A stretch of 64,000 nucleotides of DNA, from contig NZ_PGGN01000002.1 in NCBI RefSeq assembly GCF_003010935.1, positions 1,054,001-1,118,000 of the forward strand, in the 5' to 3' direction. Made by a program: the position numbers and the translations under genes. A model generated the notes under the pieces. The model did not search any database. It worked only from the letters and a program-made list of their open reading frames with translations, and had not been told where the DNA came from. Numbering within the stretch: position 1 is the first letter of the stretch; every line of letters begins with the position of its first letter. Of the stretch, positions 53,866 through 63,067 are shown one piece after another. The DNA is from Phyllobacterium endophyticum. GTDB taxonomy: Bacteria > Pseudomonadota > Alphaproteobacteria > Rhizobiales > Rhizobiaceae.

Positions 53866-54455
53866 TACCTGCCCCATTTCGGCGGAGGAGGAGCGTTACT
53901 CGCCGTCGCTCTTCTGCGGCGCAGGCGAACGAGGCCAACAATACTGAATGCAACCAGGGCAATGCCCGCGGGCATCGCGCGCCAGTCGACTGCCGCTGCC
54001 CCTCTGCGCAGTATAAGGTCGACTTGCGCCACTTCGAGCCCATCTATATCGCCGGGACCAATCGTAAAGGTATAATTACCGTCCTCAACAGGATCGATAT
54101 CGCCTATACTGTCGCGGAAGACTTGCGGGCCCTGAGGCGAGCCCTTGTTCGCGGCCCGGGTGTTCTCATAGGTCAATGTCGCGACGAGAACGTCCTTGTC
54201 CTGGCGCGTTACGACTGCAGTCAGCGCCGATCGACCTATCGAAGGAACAAAATTGCGCAATGGCTGCATGTCGACGAAGGCGCGAACTGGCGCATCTGCT
54301 GCGGTCAATCTGACGGTAACGGGCTTGTAGGAGCCAGGGCGGTCGTAGACACGCCACGAGCCGATTTCCTCGCCAGAAAAATTCCACACGGCCCAAGGAT
54401 ATCCAATCCCGAGCATGACTCCGATCAGCAGAAGGATCAGGAAAACGAAGCGCAC
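53865..54455 (-). CDS. Membrane-anchored protein of unknown function
   Basis: A 196-residue protein with an N-terminal helix (VFLILLLIGVMLGIGYPW), an extracytoplasmic beta-rich domain (SYKPVTVRLTAADAPVRAFVD) and a C-terminal helix (GIALVAFSIVGLVRL) followed by an Arg/Pro-rich cytoplasmic tail. No family is recognised. It follows holC by ten bases and is coupled to the GNAT gene. The two-helix topology puts most of the protein in the periplasm. Confidence 0.75.
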   Translation of the reverse strand: MRFVFLILLLIGVMLGIGYPWAVWNFSGEEIGSWRVYDRPGSYKPVTVRLTAADAPVRAFVDMQPLRNFVPSIGRSALTAVVTRQDKDVLVATLTYENTRAANKGSPQGPQVFRDSIGDIDPVEDGNYTFTIGPGDIDGLEVAQVDLILRRGAAAVDWRAMPAGIALVAFSIVGLVRLRRRRATASNAPPPPKWGR

Positions 54456-54465
54456 TGCACGGACC

Positions 54466-54915
54466 TCACGCTTTCTTTTCCCACCGCCCTTCGGCGTTCT
54501 GCTGCCAATAGGTCAGAGTGTGGCCTTGTGCCTTCAACGATTTCCACTGTGTCCTTGCCTGCTCCAGCTGGTGCTGGTCGTGTCCATCAAACATCAGTAC
54601 CAGGCGCTCGTAAGCCTCGACGTTTACCGGCTCCGCGCCATCGACAACAAACCGCACAGTTGCTCCGTTGGGATTGCCATTGCCGGTGGTCAGGATAACG
54701 GGCTGTTCTTCCGGATAGGGCTCCTGATCAGTGGCATGAGCCAGAAAAGAGGCGTCCGACCACGTCCATAAATGATTGTCGAGGCTGTCACGCCGCTCCT
54801 CCGATCCCGTCTGGATCACAACTCTCCATTTGCGCTCGAGCGAACGCTCGACCAGACCAGGCAATGCATTTTCCAGGGTCGACTCGGTCAGGTGATAGAA
54901 AAGGATATCGGTCAT
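54466..54915 (-). CDS. holC: DNA polymerase III chi subunit
   Basis: Clamp-loader accessory subunit that contacts SSB. The 149-residue protein begins DILFYHLTESTLENALPGLVE and has the chi-like region TGSEERRDSLDNHLWTWSDASFLAHA and VLMFDGHDQHQLEQAR. It is usually next to pepA in proteobacteria; here a GST gene lies between. The spacings of 7 and 10 bases to its neighbours show a tight operon. Confidence 0.93.
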   Translation of the reverse strand: MTDILFYHLTESTLENALPGLVERSLERKWRVVIQTGSEERRDSLDNHLWTWSDASFLAHATDQEPYPEEQPVILTTGNGNPNGATVRFVVDGAEPVNVEAYERLVLMFDGHDQHQLEQARTQWKSLKAQGHTLTYWQQNAEGRWEKKA

Positions 54916-54922
54916 TGCTGGT

Positions 54923-55549
54923 TCAGAATTTCGTATGTTTGGATCTGGTCTTCAACATGACCGTTTCTGTTCTGATACGGTTCCACCATTCCCGCAAGCG
55001 CGGTCGTTCGTCAATCAGCGAAGCACCGGATGCCACACTATCCGCCGCCGCAAGCACGCTGGCGAGATAGAACGTTGCCAGGGTCATCTCATTAAATGCG
55101 GCACCGGGAGAAGACACCAAGAAGTCGTCAACGACGCCAAGGACGTGGCGCGACTTCTCGATGTCCTCGCGGGCGGGCTCCAGGCGGTCACGCCAATAGC
55201 CTGGAACATACAGCCCCCACACTAGCGGACGATATGCGTAGTTGTCGACAATCCGCATGATCTGACGCATCCTGGCATTGTCCAAGTGTCCCGATGGCGA
55301 AAGCTTCGGAGCATCGATGACAGCATCAACGTAATGAACGATGGCATCCGTCTCATAAAGACGAACCCCATCCACTTCGAGCGCAGGGATACGCTTGAAG
55401 GGGTGCCGGATCTCATAATCATCCGGCAAGCAGCCACCTTCGAACGGATCAGCTTCGATCAAGACAAAATCAGCCAGCTTTGCCAGGAGAACGAGCCTCA
55501 CGATGCGTGTGTAGACACTCTCTTCGGTTCCGTAGAGTTTGATCTCCAC
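54923..55549 (-). CDS. Glutathione S-transferase family protein in the pepA-holC operon
   Basis: A 208-residue GST. The N-terminal domain reads EIKLYGTEESVYTRIVRLVL, then HPFKRIPALEVDGVRLYETDAIVHYVD, with the cis-Pro (RIPAL) and glutathione contacts typical of the fold. It starts five bases after the pepA stop and ends seven bases before holC. The substrate and any link to protein or DNA metabolism are unknown. Confidence 0.87.
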   Translation of the reverse strand: MEIKLYGTEESVYTRIVRLVLLAKLADFVLIEADPFEGGCLPDDYEIRHPFKRIPALEVDGVRLYETDAIVHYVDAVIDAPKLSPSGHLDNARMRQIMRIVDNYAYRPLVWGLYVPGYWRDRLEPAREDIEKSRHVLGVVDDFLVSSPGAAFNEMTLATFYLASVLAAADSVASGASLIDERPRLREWWNRIRTETVMLKTRSKHTKF

Positions 55550-55554
55550 CCTGG

Positions 55555-57045
55555 TTATCCCTCGAAATTATCCCGGATCAGCCTGTCAAGAAGACGAACA
55601 CCGAAGCCGGATGCCCAGGATTGGCTATATTCACTAACTGGCGCGCCTATGGCCGTACCGGCAATGTCAAGATGAGCCCAGGGCGTGTCGCCCACGAAGC
55701 GCTGCAGGAACTGGGCGGCGATGATCGCTCCGCCATGACGCCCGCCGATGTTTTTCATGTCCGCATTCTTGGTGTCGATGAGCTTGTCATATTCGGCACC
55801 CAGCGGCATGCGCCAGAGTTTTTCTCCAGTTGCCTCGCCGGCCTCGAAAAGTTGTGCGGCGAGAGTATCGTCGTTGGAGAACAGTCCGGCCTTAGACACG
55901 CCAAGAGCGACCATGATGGCGCCGGTCAGGGTGGCGAGGTTGACCATGAATTTCGGATGGAACCGGTCACTGCAATAATAGAGCGCGTCCGCAAGGACGA
56001 GCCGCCCTTCCGCGTCCGTGTTCAGGACCTCTATGGTTTGACCCGACATGGAAGTGACGATATCGCCCGGCCGTTGAGCGTCGCCATTGATCATGTTTTC
56101 AACGATACCGATGACGCCAACGACGTTAACCCTGGCCTTGCGCGACGCGAGCGCGTGCATGAGGCCAGTCACCGCCGCCGCGCCGCCCATATCGCCTTTC
56201 ATTTCCTCCATGCCACCAGCAGTTTTAATGGAAAGCCCGCCGGAATCGAAGGTGACGCCCTTGCCCACCAAAGCGATCGGCTTGTCTTTTCCTTTCGCGC
56301 CGTGCCACTCCATGACAGCTAGCCGTGCGGGACGCGTAGAGCCCTGCGCCACCCCCAGGAGCGACCCCATGCCGAGCTTCTTCATGTCTTTTTCGGTAAG
56401 TATCTCCACCTTGACGTCCAGCTTCCTCAACTCCTCGACACGCGCGGCGAATTCTTGGGGGCCAAGGATGTTGGCGGGCTCATTGACGAGATCGCGGGCA
56501 AGGAGAACGCCGTCCGCTACGGCGAGGGAGTTGGCGAACGCCTTTTTGGCGGCATGCGGATCGGCAACCTGAACGGTAATGGCAGGGACAAATTTGTCGT
56601 CCTTCTCGCCCTCGCCTTTTTTGGACTTGTACTTGTCGAACGTATAGGAGCGAAGCAACATGCCCAGCGCAAACTCTGCGGCATCTTCTGGTGAAACATC
56701 CGCATCAGGCAGGGCGAGAATTGCCGATACGTTCTTTGATTTCCCAATTTTCGAGAACGCTGCACCACCGATTTTCAACCAGTCATCGCCTTTCAGCTTG
56801 GCCGGTTCACCAATTCCCACAAGCACCAGGCGTTCAAGCGCCGTTCCAGACGGGGCAAGAGTGGAGAGGCTGGCCGCCAGTTTTCCCTTGAAATCCGAGA
56901 CATCGATGATACGCGACAGCAAAGCCTGACCGACAACAGATTCGGCTTCTGCAGCGGCTCTGCCTTCAGTGCCAACCAGCAATATTGCAGTGCCGGTCTC
57001 TACGGCTGCATGGTTTGCGAAACTTATCGATGGACGTTTGGACAT
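55555..57045 (-). CDS. pepA: Leucyl aminopeptidase (M17 family)
   Basis: Zinc/manganese aminopeptidase that removes N-terminal residues; relatives also bind DNA. The M17 signature NTDAEGRL is at about residues 341-348, with the metal lysine region [20 protein letters not shown] before it and [13 protein letters not shown] after it. The ATG at 57045 gives 496 residues. It leads the operon pepA-GST-holC-unknown-GNAT and diverges from lptF. Confidence 0.95.
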   Translation of the reverse strand: MSKRPSISFANHAAVETGTAILLVGTEGRAAAEAESVVGQALLSRIIDVSDFKGKLAASLSTLAPSGTALERLVLVGIGEPAKLKGDDWLKIGGAAFSKIGKSKNVSAILALPDADVSPEDAAEFALGMLLRSYTFDKYKSKKGEGEKDDKFVPAITVQVADPHAAKKAFANSLAVADGVLLARDLVNEPANILGPQEFAARVEELRKLDVKVEILTEKDMKKLGMGSLLGVAQGSTRPARLAVMEWHGAKGKDKPIALVGKGVTFDSGGLSIKTAGGMEEMKGDMGGAAAVTGLMHALASRKARVNVVGVIGIVENMINGDAQRPGDIVTSMSGQTIEVLNTDAEGRLVLADALYYCSDRFHPKFMVNLATLTGAIMVALGVSKAGLFSNDDTLAAQLFEAGEATGEKLWRMPLGAEYDKLIDTKNADMKNIGGRHGGAIIAAQFLQRFVGDTPWAHLDIAGTAIGAPVSEYSQSWASGFGVRLLDRLIRDNFEG

Positions 57046-57323
57046 GATATCTCCGGTTTGAACAAAATGTGATTTCCACAATCGTCGGCGTTGTTGAATG
57101 AGGGGGTGATCATTAGGCAGAGACTAAGACCTTGTTAACCAGCTTTATTCGCCTATTTTTAGCCAAGCCTGACTAGATTGAACGTGTCGGGATTATTGAA
57201 CATGCAGCGGGTTCGCCCATAAACTCGGAATAATGCCCTGGCTACCAAGGCATGGATTGGACAGTCGGGGAAATTCAACGGCTGATCGGACAAGGTGGCG
57301 GAACTCTTTTTGCGAAACATGAC

Positions 57324-58526
57324 ATGCGCCTGATTGAGATATACATCTTGCGACGGATCGTCGTCATGTTTTTTGCCGTCCTGCTTTCCGCGGTCGGGAT
57401 CACATGGATTATCCAGGTACTTGGACGCATCGATTTTTTGACGACCAGCGGTCAGAACTACTTTGATATCCTAAAGTTCAGCTCCACCCTTTTGCCCTCC
57501 GCTTTTCCTGTGGTCATGCCTTTTGCGCTGGTCATTGCAGTCACGCAAACGCTTTCGACCATGAACCAGGATTCCGAGCTTGTCGTCATCAATGCCGCCG
57601 GCGCACCTCGCACGGCGGTGATACGGCCCGTGATGCTGTTTGCGGTAACTATTGCAGCTGCATCCTTCCTGATTTCCAATTTCGTCGTTCCCTACTCGCA
57701 GCTGAGCATGCGCCAGATGATGGCCGATGCTCGCGGCGATGTCATCAACCTGGTAGTGCAACAGGGGGCGTTCCGGGAGATCGATTCTGATCTTTATATT
57801 CAAATAGAGAACCGGGATTCCAACGGCACGATCAGGGGCGTGTTCGTCTCCGATTCGCGCGACAAGACAACCGATCTGGTCTATTACGCCAAAGAAGGGC
57901 GTGTCCTGGAAACCGGCGATCAAAAACTTCTTGTAATGAAAGATGGCGAGGTAGACCGCAGAGACGTCCAGACAGGCAAAGTCTCCATCATCAAGTTCAA
58001 CACGTACGCGCTGGATCTGGCGGCGTTCGTCGCCGCAGATGACAAGGAAGCGACAATCTTTCCGAAGGACCGGCCGCTCGGCTACCTCATGAACCCGGAC
58101 CCGAATGACAAGCAATATCAGCAGCGTCCGCTTCGCTACCGGACAGAGCTCTACAAGCGCTTGACCGACTGGATGTATCCTATCGTATTCGCCCTGATTT
58201 CTCTGGCGGCAGCCGCTGATTCGCGTTCACACCGCGAGGCACGCATTTCCGCTTCCTTCACGGCGATCACGCTCAGCCTCGTTGTATTCTGGCTCGGCTA
58301 CTCAACCGGGCAAGGTGCCGACAAGAACGCATCAATGCTGCCGATGATGTTTGCAATTCCGATATCCGCAGCGCTTCTGGCCATATATGCCCTTGCTACC
58401 AATCGTCAGATTGGCATTCCGGCATCCTGGAACAACTGGTTCAGAACCGTTTTCGAGACCAGGCAGGCGGGTTTTGCCGGTGCCGGAGCGAGGTTCTTCC
58501 GCCGCAAGCGCGGGGGGCAACGCTGA
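57324..58526 (+). CDS. lptF: LPS export ABC transporter permease LptF
   Basis: Inner-membrane permease of the LptB2FG complex that extracts lipopolysaccharide. It has helices at about residues 9-33 and 50-80 with the family start YILRRIVVMFFAVLLSAVG, a periplasmic beta-jellyroll (about 130-260) and C-terminal helices. The ATG at 57324 gives 400 residues and puts the first helix near the start. Its last codon overlaps the lptG ATG (TGATG). Confidence 0.94.
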   Translation: MRLIEIYILRRIVVMFFAVLLSAVGITWIIQVLGRIDFLTTSGQNYFDILKFSSTLLPSAFPVVMPFALVIAVTQTLSTMNQDSELVVINAAGAPRTAVIRPVMLFAVTIAAASFLISNFVVPYSQLSMRQMMADARGDVINLVVQQGAFREIDSDLYIQIENRDSNGTIRGVFVSDSRDKTTDLVYYAKEGRVLETGDQKLLVMKDGEVDRRDVQTGKVSIIKFNTYALDLAAFVAADDKEATIFPKDRPLGYLMNPDPNDKQYQQRPLRYRTELYKRLTDWMYPIVFALISLAAAADSRSHREARISASFTAITLSLVVFWLGYSTGQGADKNASMLPMMFAIPISAALLAIYALATNRQIGIPASWNNWFRTVFETRQAGFAGAGARFFRRKRGGQR

Positions 58527-59614
58527 TGATCGGCTGGACCCTCGGACGTTATTTCTTCCTGCGCTATGTGACGATTACATGTTACTTCCTGATGGGAAGC
58601 TTCGCGCTGTCGCTGATCCTCGATTTCACTGAACAGTCAGGCAGACTGTCTGCACTGCCCGATTATTCGGCGATCCAGGCGTTCGGGCTATCGGCGATGC
58701 GCGTGCCTTACATCATGCAGCAGGTGTTTCCTTTCATCGCGCTGTTTGCGGCGATGGCGACTCTCATCTCCCTCAACCGCAAGTACGAACTGGTCGTAGC
58801 CCGTTCGGTTGGTGTTTCGGCGTGGCAATTCTTGCTGCCTGCCTGCGCCGGCGCCCTCCTCTTCGGCCTGGTCGCCGTGCTCGCCGTCAATCCGCTCGCT
58901 GCCTGGGGCTTTGAGCGGAGCGAACAGATAACGGCGAATTGGCGCGCTGGCAAAGCCAACGACGTGTCGGCCGATCGTGTGCCATGGCTGAGACAGAAAA
59001 CTGACGAAGGCGATACGATCATCGGGTCCAAGTCCGTCGTCAACCGTGGTTTGCGTCTGGTCGACGCCGTCTTTATCCGGCTCGACAAGAATCAGGATGT
59101 CATCGAGAGGTACGACGCAAAAACGGCCGATCTTGAAGACGGGTTCTGGCGGCTGAATCAGGCGACGAAATTTGTCCTCGGCGAGAGGCCCGTCAGCGAG
59201 GAAACCGTGCGTATCCCGACCCGTCTGCGGCCTGAATTCGTTGAGGAAAGCCTCGCCGCTCCAGAGACAATTCCTTTTTTCGAGCTGCGTAACAAAATTG
59301 CCGCAGCTCGCTCATTCGGCTATTCGGCCAACGCTTTTGACATGCATTTCCAGTCTTTATTGGCTTTGCCAGCTCTGCTGATGGCGATGACCTTGATCGC
59401 TGCGACCGTTTCTTTGAAATTTGTCCGGTTCGGGCAATCCGGGGCGATGATTCTGGGTGGCGTCCTCGCAGGCTTCGTGCTTTATGTCGTCACGGTCGTG
59501 GTCAAGGCGTTCGGTAATGCGGGATTCGTTCCGCCTTTCGTTGCCGCATGGACACCTGTGTTGATCGCAACTTTCTTTGGGGTCTCCTTTCTGTTGCACA
59601 AGGAGGATGGTTAG
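58526..59614 (+). CDS. lptG: LPS export ABC transporter permease LptG
   Basis: Partner permease of LptF in the LPS exporter. The 362-residue protein starts TLGRYFFLRYVTITCYFLMG and has the YjgP/YjgQ coupling segment TLISLNRKYELVVARSVGVS, a periplasmic domain in the middle and FRFGQSGAMILGGVLAGF-like helices near the end (written here from VRFGQSGAMILGGVLAGF). Overlapping start codon with lptF; lptD follows at once. Confidence 0.94.
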   Translation: MIGWTLGRYFFLRYVTITCYFLMGSFALSLILDFTEQSGRLSALPDYSAIQAFGLSAMRVPYIMQQVFPFIALFAAMATLISLNRKYELVVARSVGVSAWQFLLPACAGALLFGLVAVLAVNPLAAWGFERSEQITANWRAGKANDVSADRVPWLRQKTDEGDTIIGSKSVVNRGLRLVDAVFIRLDKNQDVIERYDAKTADLEDGFWRLNQATKFVLGERPVSEETVRIPTRLRPEFVEESLAAPETIPFFELRNKIAAARSFGYSANAFDMHFQSLLALPALLMAMTLIAATVSLKFVRFGQSGAMILGGVLAGFVLYVVTVVVKAFGNAGFVPPFVAAWTPVLIATFFGVSFLLHKEDG

Positions 59615-59615
59615 A

Positions 59616-61973
59616 GTGGGATTGAATGTAACGCGCTTGGTATTGCCGGCGTGGTTTGCACGACTTGCGTGCAGCACGGCCTTGCTATGCCTTGCAGGCG
59701 GGATTTCGCTCCCAGCCTACGCCCAAACGGGTGATGCACTTGTCGGGAATGTACAGACGAATCCAAATGCACAATTGCTGCTGGAATCGGACGAGCTTGT
59801 CTATGATATCAACGCCAAGACCATCTCCGCGGTCGGTGGCGTACAGATCGATTATGACGGAAACCGCCTTGTCGCACGTAAGGTCACCTATGACGAGAAT
59901 ACTGGCCGGCTCAAGGCCGAAGGCAAGGTCGAGATCGTCGAAAAGGACGGCAATCGCATCTATGCGGAAAATCTTGACGTCACGGACGATTTCAAGGAAG
60001 GCTTTGTCAACGCGCTTCGCGTCGAGGCTGCGGACAATACGCGCTTTGCTGCCGAGAGCGCGGAGCGTATCGGCGGCGAGCTGACAACCTTCAACAATGG
60101 TATCTATACGGCTTGCGAGCCCTGCCGGGCCCAGCCGGATCGGGCGCCATTGTGGCAGGTGCGCGCGCAGAAGATCATATGGAACGGTAAACGCAAGACG
60201 ATCCGCTTTGAGCGCGGTCGCTTCGAAATGTTCGGCATGCCGCTGGCATTCCTGCCGGCATTTGAAATCGCCGACCCAACAGTCAAGCGCAAGAGCGGTT
60301 TTCTCATACCGAGCTATAGCCACGAGACGGAATTGGGCTCCGGCATCACTGTGCCCTATTTCTGGGCTCTGGCTCCGAACTATGACCTGACGCTGCAGGG
60401 GACTTATTATACCCAGCAGGGGTTCCTGGGTGAAGCCGAATGGCGCCACCGATTGGCTAATGGTCAATATACGATCAAGCTTGCCGGCATCGACCAGCGT
60501 GACCCTGAAGCTTTTGGAGATGCTGATGGAGATGCGGTTGATCGCAATAGCACCACACGTGGGATGATCGGGACCACCGGCGCGTTCAACATAAATCCGC
60601 GCTGGACGTATGGTTGGAGTGTCCTCGCACAGTCGGACAAGGCCTTTGCCTATCGTTACGGCATCGAAAACTACGACAATTACAACATCACGGACCAAGT
60701 TTATTTGCGTGGTCTGCACGACCGCAACTATTTTGACCTGAGCCTTTACCGATTCCACGTTCAGGAGGGTTGGGAAGATTCCAACGCGAATGCATCGGAG
60801 CCGAAACAGCCATGGGTTTTGCCAAGTCTTGATTATGCCTACACCCCAACGCAGTCTGTTGCAGGTGGAGAACTCAACTTCGACTTGAACTTGCAGGCGC
60901 TGACCCGAGACAGAGCTGATTGTTTCCGCCCCGACGGCAGCGACAGTGAGTGCGGGGATGGCTATATTTCCGGCATCGACGGCAATGATGGCCGTATCAC
61001 CGGTGAAGCCGAGTGGAAGCGCACGTTTATCAGTTCATCGGGTTTGGTTCTTACCCCCCTCCTTGCACTACGTGGTGACGGATTGTATGTCGACTCCGAT
61101 ACTGCAGGGGTTACTCGTTCCGAAGCTTTCCGCGTGATGGCGACTGCCGGCCTGGAGGCGAGATGGCCGATTTTGTTCTCAACCACCAGCGCAACACACG
61201 TGCTTGAGCCTACAGCGCAGCTGTTCGTGCGCAACAATGAGCCTTATGCCGGTGAAATGCCGAATGAAGACGCACAGAGTTTCGTGTTCGATGCATCGAA
61301 CCTGTTCGAACGGGATAAATTCTCCGGCTATGATCGCGTCGAGGGCGGTACCCGCGCCAATCTTGGCATACGCTACTCAGGCACCCTCAATAGTGGCTGG
61401 GGACTGAACGCAATCGCTGGCCAGTCATTCCAGCTGGGCGGGCTCAATTCGTTCGCATCCCCTGACTTCGTGAACGCCGGGGCGGAATCCGGGCTGGAAA
61501 CGTCTCGTTCCGACTATGTTGCGATGATCGGCGTCAACCGCGGCGGCTTCAACCTGACGACCGGCGGCCGTTTCGACAAGGATGATTTCGAAGTCGAGCG
61601 CGCGGAAGTCGCAACGACCACAGCTGGCAAGTACGGATCGCTGTACGTCAAGTACGCTTTCATTGCTGAACAGGAAACCTACGGTTTTCCTGATGACCGT
61701 CACGAAGTCACTGTTGGCGGCTCGTTGAAGCTGACGCCGAACTGGCGCGTTCTGGGCTCTGGCACCTATGACATTGTTTCAGACACTCTCGTAAAGCAGA
61801 CTGCCGGGCTAGCCTATGACGACGAGTGCTTCACCTACAGTATGTATTATACCCAGGAACAGCCCGTCACCGCGAACAATGTCGAAGGCGACAAGACCAC
61901 GAAGTTTGGTTTCAACATTTCCTTCCGGACTTTGTGGGGAACCGGCAAGCCGGTCGATATCGGCGGCATCTAA
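59616..61973 (+). CDS. lptD: LPS-assembly protein LptD
   Basis: Outer-membrane beta barrel that inserts LPS into the outer leaflet together with LptE. After a signal peptide (ending near AYAQTG) come the OstA-type beta-jellyroll (VYDINAKTISAVGGVQIDYD, residues about 60-190) and a large C-terminal barrel. Two cysteine pairs (CEPCRAQ and CFRPDGSDSEC) may form disulfides. A GTG at 59616 is preferred, nine bases after AGGAGG; the ATG at 59607 touches that site. About 785 residues. Confidence 0.94.
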   Translation: MGLNVTRLVLPAWFARLACSTALLCLAGGISLPAYAQTGDALVGNVQTNPNAQLLLESDELVYDINAKTISAVGGVQIDYDGNRLVARKVTYDENTGRLKAEGKVEIVEKDGNRIYAENLDVTDDFKEGFVNALRVEAADNTRFAAESAERIGGELTTFNNGIYTACEPCRAQPDRAPLWQVRAQKIIWNGKRKTIRFERGRFEMFGMPLAFLPAFEIADPTVKRKSGFLIPSYSHETELGSGITVPYFWALAPNYDLTLQGTYYTQQGFLGEAEWRHRLANGQYTIKLAGIDQRDPEAFGDADGDAVDRNSTTRGMIGTTGAFNINPRWTYGWSVLAQSDKAFAYRYGIENYDNYNITDQVYLRGLHDRNYFDLSLYRFHVQEGWEDSNANASEPKQPWVLPSLDYAYTPTQSVAGGELNFDLNLQALTRDRADCFRPDGSDSECGDGYISGIDGNDGRITGEAEWKRTFISSSGLVLTPLLALRGDGLYVDSDTAGVTRSEAFRVMATAGLEARWPILFSTTSATHVLEPTAQLFVRNNEPYAGEMPNEDAQSFVFDASNLFERDKFSGYDRVEGGTRANLGIRYSGTLNSGWGLNAIAGQSFQLGGLNSFASPDFVNAGAESGLETSRSDYVAMIGVNRGGFNLTTGGRFDKDDFEVERAEVATTTAGKYGSLYVKYAFIAEQETYGFPDDRHEVTVGGSLKLTPNWRVLGSGTYDIVSDTLVKQTAGLAYDDECFTYSMYYTQEQPVTANNVEGDKTTKFGFNISFRTLWGTGKPVDIGGI

Positions 61974-61987
61974 TCTTATTGTTCAAG

Positions 61988-62007
61988 CTGGCCGCACTTG
62001 CGGCCAG
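61988..62007 (+). terminator. Hairpin between lptD and surA
   Basis: A perfect 8-bp stem CTGGCCGC / GCGGCCAG with an ACTT loop follows the lptD stop by 14 bases. Only a weak T-rich run (GCTTTTGCC) follows, so it may attenuate rather than end transcription. Confidence 0.5.
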
Positions 62008-62113
62008 TCATGCTTTTGCCTTAGTAAAGCGACAATAGAGAGGGAACGAACACTTCAAAACTGAAACTACTGGTCGTTCGATGAGAATGGCTCAATGATC
62101 GGATAAGTTGGGA

Positions 62114-63067
62114 ATGATGGTGAGGAAGCATATTCTTGCAGCGGCGATGATCCCTGCATTGAGTGCCGTTACGACGGCCGGAGCGACACTGCCTGCTGCG
62201 GCAAGCGAGATCAAGATCGTTGTCAACGGGGCCGCCATCACCGATTACGACATTGCCAAGCGCGCCGCCTTTCTGAAGCTTCAGCACAAAAAGGGAAACT
62301 TGACGCAGCAGGCCCGGGATGAACTGACCGACGAAGCGCTGAAGCGCCAGGAGCTCAAGCGTTTGAATTTGCTCGTCTCCGACAGCGAAGTGAACGATGC
62401 TTATGCCCGCTTTGCCACCAACAACAAGATGACGCTCAACCAGCTCAACGGTGTGCTGGACAAGGCAGGTGTCACGCCGCAGCACTTCAAAGAGTATATC
62501 CGCATGCAGATGAGCTGGGGCAGAGCCTTGGCCACACGCAACCGTTCCCAGGGAGGAACCAGGGTTTCCGAGCAGGACGCGGTACAACGCATGCTCAAGG
62601 ACGGCGGCAAAAAGCCCGTCTCCACGGAATATCAGTTGCAGCAGGTAATATTCGTCGTGCCCGCCAACAATCGCGGCATCTTGCCGAAACGGCGCGGCGA
62701 AGCCAATGCGATGCGGGCCCGTTTTAACGGCTGCGACACGACACGCGATATTGCCAAAGGCACATTGGACGTCACGGTACGTGATCTCGGCAAGTTCGTC
62801 GAGCAGGAACTGCCGGCGGAATGGTCAAAGCAGGTCACTTCCACGCCTGTCGGTCAGGCGACTTCGACGCTGGATACGGACAAGGGTGTTGAATTCCTTG
62901 GCGTTTGTTCGACAAAACAGGTCTCTGATGACCGCGTTGCCCGGCTTGTGTTCTCGCAGGAAGCTACTGCGGCTGCAGGCAACGGCAAGCAGGAAGCTGC
63001 GGCTCAAGCGGTCGACAAGAAATATCTCGAGGAACTGCGTAGCAAGGCCAAGATCGTTTCTGAATGA
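62114..63067 (+). CDS. surA: Periplasmic SurA-like chaperone/peptidyl-prolyl isomerase
   Basis: Helps outer-membrane proteins to fold. The protein has a signal peptide (cleavage at PAAASE near residue 35), a SurA N-terminal domain ([24 protein letters not shown], then [18 protein letters not shown]) and one degenerate parvulin-like domain ([11 protein letters not shown], then [20 protein letters not shown]). About 317 residues, shorter than E. coli SurA, which has two parvulin domains. ATGs at 62114 and 62117 are both possible. The stop overlaps the pdxA start. Confidence 0.88.
   Translation: MMVRKHILAAAMIPALSAVTTAGATLPAAASEIKIVVNGAAITDYDIAKRAAFLKLQHKKGNLTQQARDELTDEALKRQELKRLNLLVSDSEVNDAYARFATNNKMTLNQLNGVLDKAGVTPQHFKEYIRMQMSWGRALATRNRSQGGTRVSEQDAVQRMLKDGGKKPVSTEYQLQQVIFVVPANNRGILPKRRGEANAMRARFNGCDTTRDIAKGTLDVTVRDLGKFVEQELPAEWSKQVTSTPVGQATSTLDTDKGVEFLGVCSTKQVSDDRVARLVFSQEATAAAGNGKQEAAAQAVDKKYLEELRSKAKIVSE

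Noticed and set aside
59685-60758. A 357-codon open frame on the minus strand
   Set aside because: It is antisense to lptD and has no ribosome site or family likeness.
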